A stretch of DNA of 64,000 nucleotides from Henricia sp. BOLD:AAB3569. Its lineage: Eukaryota > Echinodermata > Asteroidea > Spinulosida > Echinasteridae. The notes below the pieces were generated by a model. It was given only the letters and a program-made list of their open reading frames with translations. It was not told the origin of the DNA and made no database searches. Made by a program: the position numbers and the translations under genes. Location of the stretch: positions 620,001 to 684,000 of the forward strand of contig JBBELK010000376.1 in assembly GCA_037783545.1 (NCBI GenBank), written 5' to 3'. This document shows positions 38,316-50,340 of the stretch, in pieces (the stretch's first letter is position 1; every line of letters begins with the position of its first letter).

Positions 38316-40024
38316 CTTGCACCGAGATAACCTACAAACGGCTCTTCTCAGAGCCCACAAAACATCAAAAAAAGAGAAATTTCTGGCATTTGCTAATAAT
38401 ACGTCTTATTAGATTTTTTGTTTTACTTGAAAAAAAAAAATAACCGACGAGTTCCGTCCGTACTATTTATCTTATTTGCCAAAAATACATGTACGTCTTA
38501 TTACATTCATCTTTACATTTTTTAAACTTGGGAAACAAAAAACCAACGAGTTCCGTCCGTACTAGTGACTGTGCTCTTTAATAGAAGGGGGCCTTTTTCC
38601 GATTACCTTTCGTGCTGGCTCAGCTTAGTGGATGCTTCGAATCACTACAGACGGTGATGGTAGCTGCATAAATAAGTTACCGGGGTTCGAATCCCGCAGC
38701 TTTTCTCCACTGGCGCAATCCAGCACTTTGAGGGTAACAAAAATCGGTGCAATTTCTCAAGCAAATGAAAACTTTTGTTGCCTCTCCAGTCCAGGGCAGC
38801 GGTAATTGTTAGCATTCTGGGATGACCCACAGCATGTAGGGATGAATAGATAAATGGGTACAGTGCTGGACTTGGACCACAAGACGCGATACTAATCCCG
38901 GCACTGCGTGCGTACTTTGTCACTTCAATGCGTACCGGCTGGTGTTCGGTAACGCAGCATCAACGCCTGAGAACGTCTGAAGTTACCGCGGCTTCGTCTT
39001 TGTATTGCCTAAATGCCGCCCTCGTTCACGGACAAAGCAGACAGCCGGGAATAGGAATTGACGCACCGAGAAAAGCAAGGCCAGCTTCGCACTTGTTACT
39101 AGTTCTAGTACCACTGCATTCATAGGAAACTTTCCCTCAAGGAACATTCGTGCTGGCTCAGCCGAGTGGATACTTCGCATCGCTACAACTGGTTCTGTTG
39201 AACAGTTCAATTGAGCAGGGTTCGAATCCCGCAGCTGTCGTCCACTAGCGCAGTCCAGCATTTTTTTGAATCTTTATTTCCATGACACGTACACGGTCAG
39301 AAGTCCGCAAGGTTTGCAAATTTCCAATGAAAATTTACAACAAACGAAATTAAATTCTTCAAAACGTCAAAAGATACACCACTTGCACAGTGCGCCCTCT
39401 ATACTCTTTAAGCACAGCCCAGAGGTCGACATGTTTGAAAATTATCCCTGCACTGCGGTGGCCAAATAGAGCACTTTCCTGCCCTCATTTCGGCCACATT
39501 TCAAGGAGTTGCAAGCCCACCGACCAGGTTGTGTGTCAGCATGCAGCCGTTTCTTTACCTCCTATTAGATTTGGGGTTCCTAAAGCGATTTATCGGGAAT
39601 TTATTAAACCCGGAGGTCGGAGGTACCCGGAGGTAGATTGTTTTTTTGCCCGAGGTTGATGTAAAATTTATGTTAGTGCTAGAAGAGATCTGCAAACAAG
39701 GGAAACGATACTGTTAATTACAAAGTTGCACGATTTTACACATTAACATTTGATGGCAACATAATGACATCAATTATGGCATGGTAAATATTCATTCATA
39801 GATTCACACCTTTTTGTCGGTGCCTTGCGTGTACTTTTGCTCTATTGCGTCGCGGTCAGTGAACCATGGTTTGAGGCCAACGCTGCACCACTGTCTGAAG
39901 TTTACCGCCGTTTTTGCATTGTCTAAATGCCGCTCAAGTCACGGTCTAAGCGGTTAAAAGCAGCAGCGCTTGCTCCGTTGGCATCATTTTCAGTCTGCCA
40001 AGCATTCTGTGGATACCTCGTGAT

Positions 40025-40669
40025 ATGTATTCCTGCAGCTCTCTTTTCCTCCAAGAGGTCACTGAGATGGTCACCGAGCCAAAACAGTTTGACCGTTTTC
40101 GTGATTATTTCGGCCTTGCCAGTCTCATCACCAAGACACGTTCTCCTTATGCCAAGACTAATTCGGTCTCGCAACCATCCAAAGATCACGTTTTTCAGCA
40201 CCAGGTTCAAGACAAGAAACCGAGCCAACAGGCCAGCAGCAGCGACAGCGGACACGTTCCCGGGTTCCGTTTCTTTACCATCCATGAGCTGGAACGAGAG
40301 GTCCAACCGCCTCGATGGGAAAATCGCTGGGCGGTCAAACCCACCTGGTGCGTCTTCTGTAAGAACAACGGAGAGACAAGACAGTCTGTCCAAGACTTCG
40401 GGCATACATCTGTCCGTTGTGTGGAGCTAGCGGAGATGACGCCCACACCGTCAAGTACTGTCCGACCAACCTGGGCAGTCTTCAGCCAGAATCGTCCAAA
40501 ACAGCCACTAACCTTGGGATGTTCATCAGCGACAGGATGCTTCCCTCGATGGGTTCAAGAATTGCGGTATAACTTGCACCGAGATAACCTACAAACGGCT
40601 CTTCTCAGAGCTAACAAAACATCAAAAAAAGAGAAATTTCTGGCATTTGCTAATAATACGTCTTATTAG
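40025..40669 (+). pseudogene. nanos: nanos copy 18, 43-bp deletion type
   Basis: Shared 43-bp deletion (junction near 40376) with Phe83 and Trp98. Counterpart of copy 14, but without Ala43Asp and without the 391-bp insertion in the following spacer. Both changes therefore postdate the higher-order duplication. Confidence 0.9.
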
Positions 40670-42280
40670 ATTTTTTGTTTTACTTGAAAAAAAAAATAAC
40701 CGACGAGTTCCGTCCGTACTATTTATCTCATTTGCCAAAAATACATGTACGTCTTATTACATTCATCTTTACATTTTTTTAACTTAGGAAACAAAAAACC
40801 AACGAGTTCCGTCCGTACTAGTGACTGTGCTCTTCAATAGAAGGGGGCCTTTTTCCGATTACCTTTCGTGCTGGCTCAGCTAAGTGGATGCTTCGAATCA
40901 CTACAGACGGTGATGGTAACTGCATAAATAAGTTACCGGGGTTCGAATCCCGCAGCTTTTCTCCACTGGCGCAATCCGGCACTTTGAGGGCAAAAAAATC
41001 GGTGCAATTTCTCAAGCAAATGAAAACTTTTGTTGCCTCTCCAGTCCAGGGCAGCTGTAATTGTTAGCATTCTGGGATGACCCACAGCATGTAGGGATGA
41101 ATAGATAAATGGGTACAGTGCTGGACTTGGACCACAAGACGCGATACTAATCCCGGCACTGCGTGCGTACTTTGTCACTTCAATGCGTACCGGCTGGTGT
41201 TCGGTAACGCAGCATCAACGCCTGAGAACGTCTGAAGTTACCGCGGCTTCGTCTTTGTATTGCCTAAATGCCGCCCTCGTTCACGGACAAAGCAGACAGC
41301 CGGGAATAGGAATTGACGCACCGAAAAAAGCAAGGCCAGCTTCGCACTTGTTACTAGTTCTAGTACCACTGCATTCATAGGAAACTTTTCCTCAAGGAAC
41401 ATTCGTGCTGGCTTAGCCGAGTGGATACATCGCATCGCTACAACTGGTTCTGTTGAACAGTTCAAGTGAGCAGGGTTCGAATCCCGCAGCTGTCGTCCAC
41501 TAGCGCAGTCCAGCATTTTTTTGAATCTTTATTTCCATGACACGTACACGGTCAGAAGTCTGCAAGGTTTGCAAATTTCCAATGAAAATTTACAACAAAC
41601 GAAATTAAATTCTTCAAAACGTCAAAAGATACACCACTTGCACAGTGCGCCCTCTATACTCTTTAAGCACAGCCCAGAGGTCGACATGTTTGAAAATTAT
41701 CCCTCCACTGCGGTGGCCAAATAGAGCACTTTCCTGCCCTCATTTCGGCCACATTTCAAGGAGTTGCAAGCCCACCGACCAGGTTGTGTGTCAGCATGCA
41801 GCCGTTTCTTTACCTCCTATTAGATTTCGGGTTCCTAAAGCGATTTATCGGGAATTTATTAAACCCGGAGGTCGGAGGTACCCGGAGGTAGATTGTTTTT
41901 TTTGCCCGAGGTTGATGTAAAATTTATGTTAGTGCTAGAAGAGATCTGCAAACAAGGGAAACGATACTGTCAATTACAAAGTTGCACGATTTTACACATT
42001 AACATTTGATGGCAACATAATGACATCAATTATGGCATGGTAAATATTCATTCATAGATTCACACCTTTTTGTCGGTGCCTTGCGTGTACTTTTGCTCTA
42101 TTGCGTCGCGGTCAGTGAACCATGGTTTGCCGCCAATGCTGCACCACTGTCTGAAGTTTACCGCCGTTTTTGCATTGTCTAAATGCCGCTCAAGTCACGG
42201 TCTAAGCGGTTAAAAGCAGCAGCGCTTGCTCCGTTGGCATCATTTTCAGTCTGCCAAGCATTCTGTGGATACCTCGTGAT

Positions 42281-42871
42281 ATGTATTCCTGCAGCTCTCT
42301 TTTCCTCCAAGAGGTCACTGAGATGGTCACCGAGCCAAAACAGTTTGACCGTTTTCGTGATTATTTCGGCCTTGCCAGTCTCATCACCAAGACACGTTCT
42401 CCTTATGCCAAGACTAATTCGGTCTCGCAACCATCCAAAGATCACGTTTTTCAGCACCAGGTTCAAGACAAGAAACCGAGCCAACAGGCCAGCAGCAGCG
42501 ACAGCGGACACGTTCCCGGGTTCCGTCCCTTTACCATCCATGAGCTGGAACGAGAGGTCCAACCGCCTCGACGGGAAAATCGCTGGGCGGTCAAACCCAC
42601 CTGGTGCGTCTTCTGTAAGAACAACGGAGAGAGCGAAGCAGTGTTCACCTCTCACGTACTCAAGAACGGCCAAGACAAGACAGTCTGTCCAAGACTTCGG
42701 GCATACATCTGTCCGTTGTGTGGAGCTAGCGGAGATGACGCCCACACCGTCAAGTACTGTCCGACCAACCTGGGCAGTCTTCAGCCAGAATCGTCCAAAA
42801 CAGCCACTAACCTTGGGATGTTCATCAGCGACATGATGCTTCCCTCGATGGGTTCAAGAATTGCGGTATAA
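42281..42871 (+). CDS. nanos: Nanos homologue, copy 19 (intact)
   Basis: Open 196-codon nanos frame with one change from consensus, Arg185Met, in the C-terminal tail. Counterpart of copy 15. The T run after the stop is expanded relative to other units (around 42971). Confidence 0.92.
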   Translation: MYSCSSLFLQEVTEMVTEPKQFDRFRDYFGLASLITKTRSPYAKTNSVSQPSKDHVFQHQVQDKKPSQQASSSDSGHVPGFRPFTIHELEREVQPPRRENRWAVKPTWCVFCKNNGESEAVFTSHVLKNGQDKTVCPRLRAYICPLCGASGDDAHTVKYCPTNLGSLQPESSKTATNLGMFISDMMLPSMGSRIAV

Positions 42872-44580
42872 CTTGCACCGAGATAACCTACAAACGGCTC
42901 TTCTCAGAGCTAACAAAACATCAAAAAAAGAGAAATTTCTGGCATTTGCTAATAATACGTCTTATTAGATTTTTTTTTTTACTTGAAAAAAAAAAATAAC
43001 CGACGAGTTCCGTCCGTACTATTTATCTCATTTGCCAAAAATACATGTACGTCTTATTACATTCATCTTTACATTTTTTTAACTTTGGAAACAAAAAACC
43101 AACGAGTTCCGTCCGTACTAGTGACTGTGCTCTTCAATAGAAGGGGGCCTTTTTCCGATTACCTTTCGTGCTGGCTCAGCTAAGTGGATGCTTCGAATCA
43201 CTACAGACGGTGATGGTAACTGCATAAATAAGTTACCGGGGTTCGAATCCCGCAGCTTTTCTCCACTGGCGCAATCCAGCACTTTTAGGGCAAAAAAATC
43301 GGTGCAATTTCTCAAGCAAATGAAAACTTTTGTTGCCTCTCCAGTCCAGGGCAGCGGTAATTGTTAGCATTCTGGGATGACCCACAGCATGTAGGGATAA
43401 ATAGATAAATGGGTACAGTGCTGGACTTGGACCACAAGACGCGATACTAATCCCGGCACTGCGTGCGTACTTTGTCACTTCAATGCGTACCGGCTGGTGT
43501 TCGGTAACGCAGCATCAACGCCTGAGAACGTCTGAAGTTACCGCGGCTTCGTCTTTGTATTGCCTAAATGCCGCCCTCGTTCACGGACAAAGCAGACAGC
43601 CGGGAATAGGAATTGACGCACCGAGAAAAGCAAGGCCAGCTTCGCACTTGTTACTAGTTCTAGTACCACTGCATTCATAGGAAACTTTCCCTCAAGGAAC
43701 ATTCGTGCTGGCTCAGCCGAGTGGATACTTCGCATCGCTACAACTGGTTCTGTTGAACAGTTCAAGTGAGCAGGGTTCGAATCCCGCAGCTGTCGTCCAC
43801 TAGCGCAGTCCAGCATTTTTTTGAATCTTTATTTCCATGACACGTACACGGTCAGAAGTCTGCAAGGTTTGCAAATTTCCAATGAAAATTTACAACAAAC
43901 GAAATTAAATTCTTCAAAACGTCAAAAGATACACCACTTGCACAGTGCGCCCTCTATACTCTTTAAGCACAGCCCAGAGGTCGACATGTTTGAAAATTAT
44001 CCCTCCACTGCGGTGGCCAAATAGAGCACTTTCCTGCCCTCATTTCGGCCACATTTCAAGGAGTTGCAAGCCCACCGACCAGGTTGTGTGTCAGCATGCA
44101 GCCGTTTCTTTACCTCCTATTAGATTTCAGGTTCCTAAAGCGATTTATCGGGAATTTATTAAACCCGGAGGTCGGAGGTACCCGGAGGTAGATTGTTTTT
44201 TTTGCCCGAGGTTGATGTAAAATTTATGTTAGTGCTAGAAGAGATCTGCAAACAAGGGAAACGATACTGTCAATTACAAAGTTGCACGATTTTACACATT
44301 AACATTTGATGGCAACATAATGACATCAATTATGGCATGGTAAATATTCATTCATAGATTCACACCTTTTTGTCGGTGCCTTGCGTGTACTTTTGCTCTA
44401 TTGCGTCGCGGTCAGTGAACCATGGTTTGCCGCCAATGCTGCACCACTGTCTGAAGTTTACCGCCGTTTTTGCATTGTCTAAATGCCGCTCAAGTCACGG
44501 TCTAAGCGGTTAAAAGCAGCAGCGCTTGCTCCGTTGGCATCATTTTCAGTCTGCCAAGCATTCTGTGGATACCTCGTGAT

Positions 44581-45171
44581 ATGTATTCCTGCAGCTCTCT
44601 TTTCCTCCAAGAGGTCACTGAGATGGTCACCGAGCCAAAACAGTTTGACCGTTTTCGTGATTATTTCGGCCTTGCCAGTCTCATCACCAAGACACGTTCT
44701 CCTTATGCCAAGACTAATTCGGTCTCGCAACCATCCAAAGATCACGTTTTTCAGCACCAGGTTCAAGACAAGAAACCGAGCCAACAGGCCAGCAGCAGCG
44801 ACAGCGGACACGTTCCCGGGTTCCGTCCCTTTACCATCCATGAGCTGGAACGAGAGGTCCAACCGCCTCGACGGGAAAATCGCTGGGCGGTCAAACCCAC
44901 CTGGTGCGTCTTCTGTAAGAACAACGGAGAGAGCGAAGCAGTGTTCACCTCTCACGTACTCAAGAACGGCCAAGACAAGACAGTCTGTCCAAGACTTCGG
45001 GCATACATCTGTCCGTTGTGTGGAGCTAGCGGAGAAGACGCCCACACCGTCAAGTACTGTCCGACCAACCTGGGCAGTCTTCAGCCAGAATCGTCCAAAA
45101 CAGCCACTAACCTTGGGATGTTCATCAGCGACAGGATGCTTCCCTCGATGGGTTCAAGAATTGCGGTATAA
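44581..45171 (+). CDS. nanos: Nanos homologue, copy 20 (intact)
   Basis: Open 196-codon nanos frame with Asp152Glu, a conservative change in zinc finger 2 between C147 and H155. Its 5' flank matches copy 16 (GATTTCAGGTTCC near 44125), while its 3' flank matches units 5 and 6 (TCCGGCCGTACTAG, AAACTTTGTTTGCC), so this unit is a mosaic. Confidence 0.92.
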   Translation: MYSCSSLFLQEVTEMVTEPKQFDRFRDYFGLASLITKTRSPYAKTNSVSQPSKDHVFQHQVQDKKPSQQASSSDSGHVPGFRPFTIHELEREVQPPRRENRWAVKPTWCVFCKNNGESEAVFTSHVLKNGQDKTVCPRLRAYICPLCGASGEDAHTVKYCPTNLGSLQPESSKTATNLGMFISDRMLPSMGSRIAV

Positions 45172-46266
45172 CTTGCACCGAGATAACCTACAAACGGCTC
45201 TTCTCAGAGCCAACAAAACATCAAAAAAAGAGAAATTTCCGGCATTTGCTAATAATACGTCTTATTAGATTGTTTGTTTTACTTGAAAAAAAAATAACCG
45301 ACGAGTTCCGTCCGTACTATTTATCTCATTTGCCAATAATACATGTACGTCTTATTACATTCATCTTTACATTTTTTTAACTTGGGAAAAAAAAAACCAA
45401 CGAGTTCCGGCCGTACTAGTGACTGTGCTCTTCAATAGAAGGGGGCCTTTTTCCGATTACCTTTCGTGCTGGCTCAGCTAAGTGGATGCTTCGAATCACT
45501 ACAGACGGTGATGGTAACTGCATAAATAAGTTACCGGGGTTCGAATCCCGCAGCTTTTCTCCACTGGCGCAATCCAGCACTTTTAGGGCAAAAAAAATCG
45601 GTGCAATTTCTCAAGCAAATGAAAACTTTGTTTGCCTCTCCAGTCCAGGGCAGCGGTAATTGTTAGCATTCTGGGATGACCCACAGCATGTAGGGATGAA
45701 TAGATAAATGGGTACAGTGCTGGACTTGGACCACAAGACGCGATACTAATCCCGGCACTGCGTGCGTACTTTGTCACTTCAATGCGTACCGGCTGGTGTT
45801 CGGTAACGCAGCATCAACGCCTGAGAACGTCTGAAGTTACCGCGGCTTCGTCTTTGTATTGCCTAAATGCCGCCCTCGTTCACGGACAAAGCAGACAGCC
45901 GGGAATAGGAATTGACGCACCGAGAAAAGCAAGGCCAGCTTCGCACTTGTTACTAGTTCTAGTACCACTGCATTCATAGGAAACTTTCCCTCAAGGAACA
46001 TTCGTGCTGGCTCAGCCGAGTGGATACTTCGCATCGCTACAACTGGTTCTGTTGAACAGTTCAATTGAGCAGGGTTCGAATCCCGCAGCTGTCGTCCACT
46101 AGCGCAGTCCAGCATTTTTTTTGAATCTTTATTTCCATGACACGTACACGGTCAGAAGTCCGCAAGGTTTGCAAATTTACAATGAAAATTTACAACAAAC
46201 GAAATTAAATTCTTCAAAACGTCAAAAGATACACCACTTGCACAGTGCGCCCTCTATACTCTTTAA

Positions 46267-46839
46267 AGGGCCTGTGACATCCAAAATAACTTTGTGCCTA
46301 AGCTTTGCTTCATAATGATGGAATACTTGTTCAGCAAGACATACTATTGTTCGTTTGGATGTAAAATCAATAAAAGGTGGCCTTTTGCAACTTTGAAGAT
46401 TTCATTGCAATAAATCACAGACAGAGGGCGCTGTTTTGAGTGCATCACATAAGGAAGACAGAAGGGAAAAGTTAAGAAAAAACATAAGACTTCAAGTTGG
46501 ACTTGTGGCAAATTGCTGCAGTTTCTACCCCCAGTTTTATCATGGCTTACAGCAGGCAACATGTAAATCAAACTCAAACAGCCATGGATTACAAAAGTTT
46601 CAGGAAAATTGAGAAAAAAGTGGAATCGTTTGTGCACAATTGTATGTGATTTTCCTGTCTGTGCCTCTTGTGACATCGTGACCTTGGTCATGAATATGCA
46701 TATTCGCATTAGCATAAAAACTAAAAACCTTCGTTTTAACCCCCAAAGCAAGCTCCAAATAGAATTTTTATGACTTTAACTGAGTAGAGTGGTTTTAAAG
46801 CATAGATTTCATTGATAAAAATCCTAAATAAGGGGCCCT
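46267..46839. mobile_element. 573-bp TTAA-flanked non-autonomous element
   Basis: Insertion in the 5' flank of copy 21, between CTCT and GCACAG. The four-base sequence TTAA is present once in other units and on both sides here (46263-46266 and 46840-46843). The element begins AGGGCC and ends GGCCCT, a 6-bp inverted repeat. TTAA duplication with short TIRs is typical of piggyBac-type MITEs. The interior encodes no recognisable protein; an open minus-strand frame at 46344-46751 resembles nothing I know. The insertion lies about 620 bp upstream of the nanos ATG. Confidence 0.75.
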
Positions 46840-47456
46840 TTAAGCACAGCCCAGAGGTCGACATGTTTGAAAATTATCCCTGCACTGCGGTGGCCAAATA
46901 GAGCACTTTCCTGCCCTCATTTCGGCCACATTTCAAGGAGTTGCAAGCCCACCGACCAGGTTGTGTGTCAGCATGCAGCCGTTTCTTTACCTCCTATTAG
47001 ATTTGGGGTTCCTAAAGCGATTTATCGGGAATATATTAAACCCGGAGGTCGGAGGTACCCGGAGGTAGATTGTTTTTTTGCCCGAGATTGATGTAAAATT
47101 TATGTTAGTGCTAGAAGAGATCTGCAAACAAGGGAAACGATACTGTTAATTACAAAGTTGCACGATTTTACACATTAACATTTGATGGCAACATAATGAC
47201 ATCAATTATGGCATGGTAAATATTCATTCATAGATTCACACCTTTTTGTCGGTGCCTTGCGTGTACTTTTGCTCTATTGCGTTGCGGTCAGTGAACCATG
47301 GTTTGCCGCCAATGCTGCACCACTGTCTGAAGTTTACCGCCGTTTTTGCATTGTCTAAATGCCGCTCAAGTCACGGTCTAAGCGGTTAAAAGCAGCAGCG
47401 CTTGCTCCGTTGGCATCATTTTCAGTCTGCCAAGCATTCTGTGGATACCTCGTGAT

Positions 47457-48047
47457 ATGTATTCCTGCAGCTCTCTTTTCCTCCAAGAGGTCACTGAGAT
47501 GGTCACCGAGCCAAAACAGTTTGACCGTTTTCGTGATTATTTCGGCCTTGCCAGTCTCATCACCAAGACACGTTCCCCTTATGCCAAGACTAACTCGGTC
47601 TCGCAACCATCCAAAGATTACGTCTTTCAGCACCAGGTTCAAGACAAGAAACCGAGCCAACAGGCCAGCAGCAGCGACAGCGGACACGTTTGCGGGTTCC
47701 GTCCCTTTACCATCCATGAGCTGGAACGAGAGGTCCAACCGCCTCGGCGGGAAAATCGCTGGGCGGTCAAACCCACCTGGTGCGTCTTCTGTAAGAACAA
47801 CGGAGAGAGCGAAGCAGTGTTCACCTCTCACGTACTCAAGAACGGCCAAGACAAGACAGTCTGTCCAAGACTTCGGGCATACATCTGTCCGTTGTGTGGA
47901 GCTAGCGGAGATGACGCCCACACCGTCAAGTACTGTCCGACCAACCTGGGCAGTCTTCAGCCAGAATCGTCCAAAACAGCCACTAACCTTGGGATGTTCA
48001 TCAGCGACAGGATGCTTCCCTCGATGGGTTCAAGAATTGCGGTATAA
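47457..48047 (+). CDS. nanos: Nanos homologue, copy 21 (intact)
   Basis: Open 196-codon nanos frame with His55Tyr and Pro79Cys in the linker; Pro79Cys is shared with copy 22. NOT1 motif and fingers are intact. The 5' flank is interrupted by the 573-bp TTAA element, so upstream regulatory sequence is displaced. Confidence 0.92.
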   Translation: MYSCSSLFLQEVTEMVTEPKQFDRFRDYFGLASLITKTRSPYAKTNSVSQPSKDYVFQHQVQDKKPSQQASSSDSGHVCGFRPFTIHELEREVQPPRRENRWAVKPTWCVFCKNNGESEAVFTSHVLKNGQDKTVCPRLRAYICPLCGASGDDAHTVKYCPTNLGSLQPESSKTATNLGMFISDRMLPSMGSRIAV

Positions 48048-49749
48048 CTTGCACCGAGATAACCTACAAACGGCTCTTCTCAGAGCCAACAAAACATCAA
48101 AAAAAGAGAAATTTCTGGCATTTGCTAATAATACGTCTTATTAGATTTTTTGTTTTACTTGAAAAAAAAAATAACCGACGAGTTCCGTCCGTACTATTTA
48201 TCTCATTTGCCAATAATACATGTACGTCTTATTACATTCATCTTTACATTTATTTAACTTGGGAAAAAAAAACCAACGAGTTCCGTCCGTACTAGTGACT
48301 GTGCTCTTCAATAGAAGGGGGCCTTTTTCCGATTACCTTTCGTGCTGGCTCAGCTAAGTGGATGCTTCGAATCACTACAGACGGTGATGGTAACTGCATA
48401 AATAAGTTACCGGGGTTCGAATCCCGCAGCTTTTCTCCACTGGCGCAATCCAGCACTTTTAGGGCAAAAAAATCGGTGCAATTTCTCAAGCAAATGAAAA
48501 CTTTTTTTGCCTCTCCAGTCCAGGGCAGCGGTAATTGTTAGCATTCTGGGATGACCCACAGCATGTAGGGATGAATAGATAAATGGGTACAGTGCTGGAC
48601 TTGGACCACAAGACGCGATACTAATCCCGGCACTGCGTGCGTACATTGTCACTTCAATGCGTACCAGCCGGTAACGCAGCATCAACGCCTGAGAACGTCT
48701 GAAGTTACCGCGGCTTCGTCTTTGTATTGCCTAAATGCCGCCCTCGTTCACGGACAAAGCAGACAGCCGGGAATAGGAATTGACGCACCGAGAAAAGCAA
48801 GGCCAGCTTCGCACTTGTTACTAGTTCTAGTACCACTGCATTCATAGGAAACTTTCCCTCAAGGAACATTCGTGCTGGCTCAGCCGAGTGGATACTTCGC
48901 ATCGCTACAACTGGTTCTGTTGAACAGTTCAAGTGAGCAGGGTTCGAATCCCGCAGCTGTCGTCCACTAGCGCAGTCCAGAATTTTTTTGAATCTTTATT
49001 TCCATGACACGTACACGGTCAGAAGACCGCAAGGTTTGCAAATTTCCAATGAAAATTTACAACAAACGAAATTAAATTCTTCAAAACGTCAAAAGATACA
49101 CCACTTGCACAGTGCGCCCTCTATACTCTTTAAGCACAGCCCAGAGGTCGACATGTTCGAAAATTATCCCTCCACTGCGGTGGCCAAATAGAGCACTTTC
49201 CTGCCCTCATTTCGGCCACATTTCAAGGTGTTGCAAGCCCACCAACCAGGTTGTGTGTCAGCATGCAGCCGTTTCTTTACCTCCTATTAGATTTGGGGTT
49301 CCTAAAGCGATTTATCGGGAATTTATTAAACCCGGAGGTCGGAGGTACCCGGAGGTAGATTTTTGTTTTTTTGCCCGAGGTTGATCTAAAATTTATGTTA
49401 GTGCTAGAAGAGATCTGCAAACAAGGGAAACGATACTGTTAATTACAAAGTTGCACGATTTTACACATTAACATTTGATGGCAACATAATGACATCAATT
49501 ATGGCATGGTAAATATTCATTCATAGATTCACACCTTTTTGTCGGCGCCTTGCGTGTACTTTTGCTCTATTGCGTCGCGGTCAGTGAACCATGGTTTGCC
49601 GCCAACGCTGCACCACTGTCTGAAGTTTACCGCCGTTTTTGCATTGTCTAAATGCCGCTCAAGTCACGGTCTAAGCGGTTAAAAGCAGCAGCGCTTGCTC
49701 CGTTGGCATCATTTTCAGTCTGCTAAGCATTCTGTGGATACCTCGTGAT

Positions 49750-50340
49750 ATGTATTCCTGCAGCTCTCTTTTCCTCCAAGAGGTCACTGAGATGGTCACC
49801 GAGCCAAAACAGTTTGACCGTTTTCGTGATTATTTCGGCCTTGCCAGTCTCATCACCAAGACACGTTCCCCTTATGCCAAGACTAACTCGGTCTCGCAAC
49901 CATCCAAAGATCACGTCTTTCAGCACCAGGTTCAAGACAAGAAACCGAGCCAACAGGCCAGCAGCAGCGACAGCGGACACGTTTGCGGGTTCCGTCCCTT
50001 TACCATCCATGAGCTGGAACGAGAGGTCCAACCGCCTCGACGGGAAAATCGCTGGGCGGTCAAACCCACCTGGTGCGTCTTCTGTAAGAACAACGGAGAG
50101 AGCGAAGCAGTGTTCACCTCTCACGTACTCAAGAACGGCCAAGACAAGACAGTCTGTCCAAGACTTCGGGCATACATCTGTCCGTTGTGTGGAGCTAGCG
50201 GAGATGACGCCCACACCGTCAAGTACTGTCCGACCAACCTGGGCAGTCTTCAGCCAGAATCGTCCAAAACAGCCACTAACCTTGGGATGTTCATCAGCGA
50301 CAGGATGCTTCCCTCGATGGGTTCAAGAATTGCGGTATAA
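49750..50340 (+). CDS. nanos: Nanos homologue, copy 22 (intact)
   Basis: Open 196-codon nanos frame with Pro79Cys. Upstream, a C to T change gives TGCTAAGC at 49721, which breaks the overlapping alternative frame but not nanos; this supports nanos as the real frame. Units 21 and 22 share an ~8-bp deletion in the spacer (ACCAGCCGGTAACG at 48664 and 50957) and the CCAGAA change in module B, so they are a recent pair. Confidence 0.92.
   Translation: MYSCSSLFLQEVTEMVTEPKQFDRFRDYFGLASLITKTRSPYAKTNSVSQPSKDHVFQHQVQDKKPSQQASSSDSGHVCGFRPFTIHELEREVQPPRRENRWAVKPTWCVFCKNNGESEAVFTSHVLKNGQDKTVCPRLRAYICPLCGASGDDAHTVKYCPTNLGSLQPESSKTATNLGMFISDRMLPSMGSRIAV

Noticed and set aside
46344-46751. 135-codon minus-strand ORF in the TTAA element
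   Set aside because: No family resemblance, and non-autonomous elements often contain chance ORFs.
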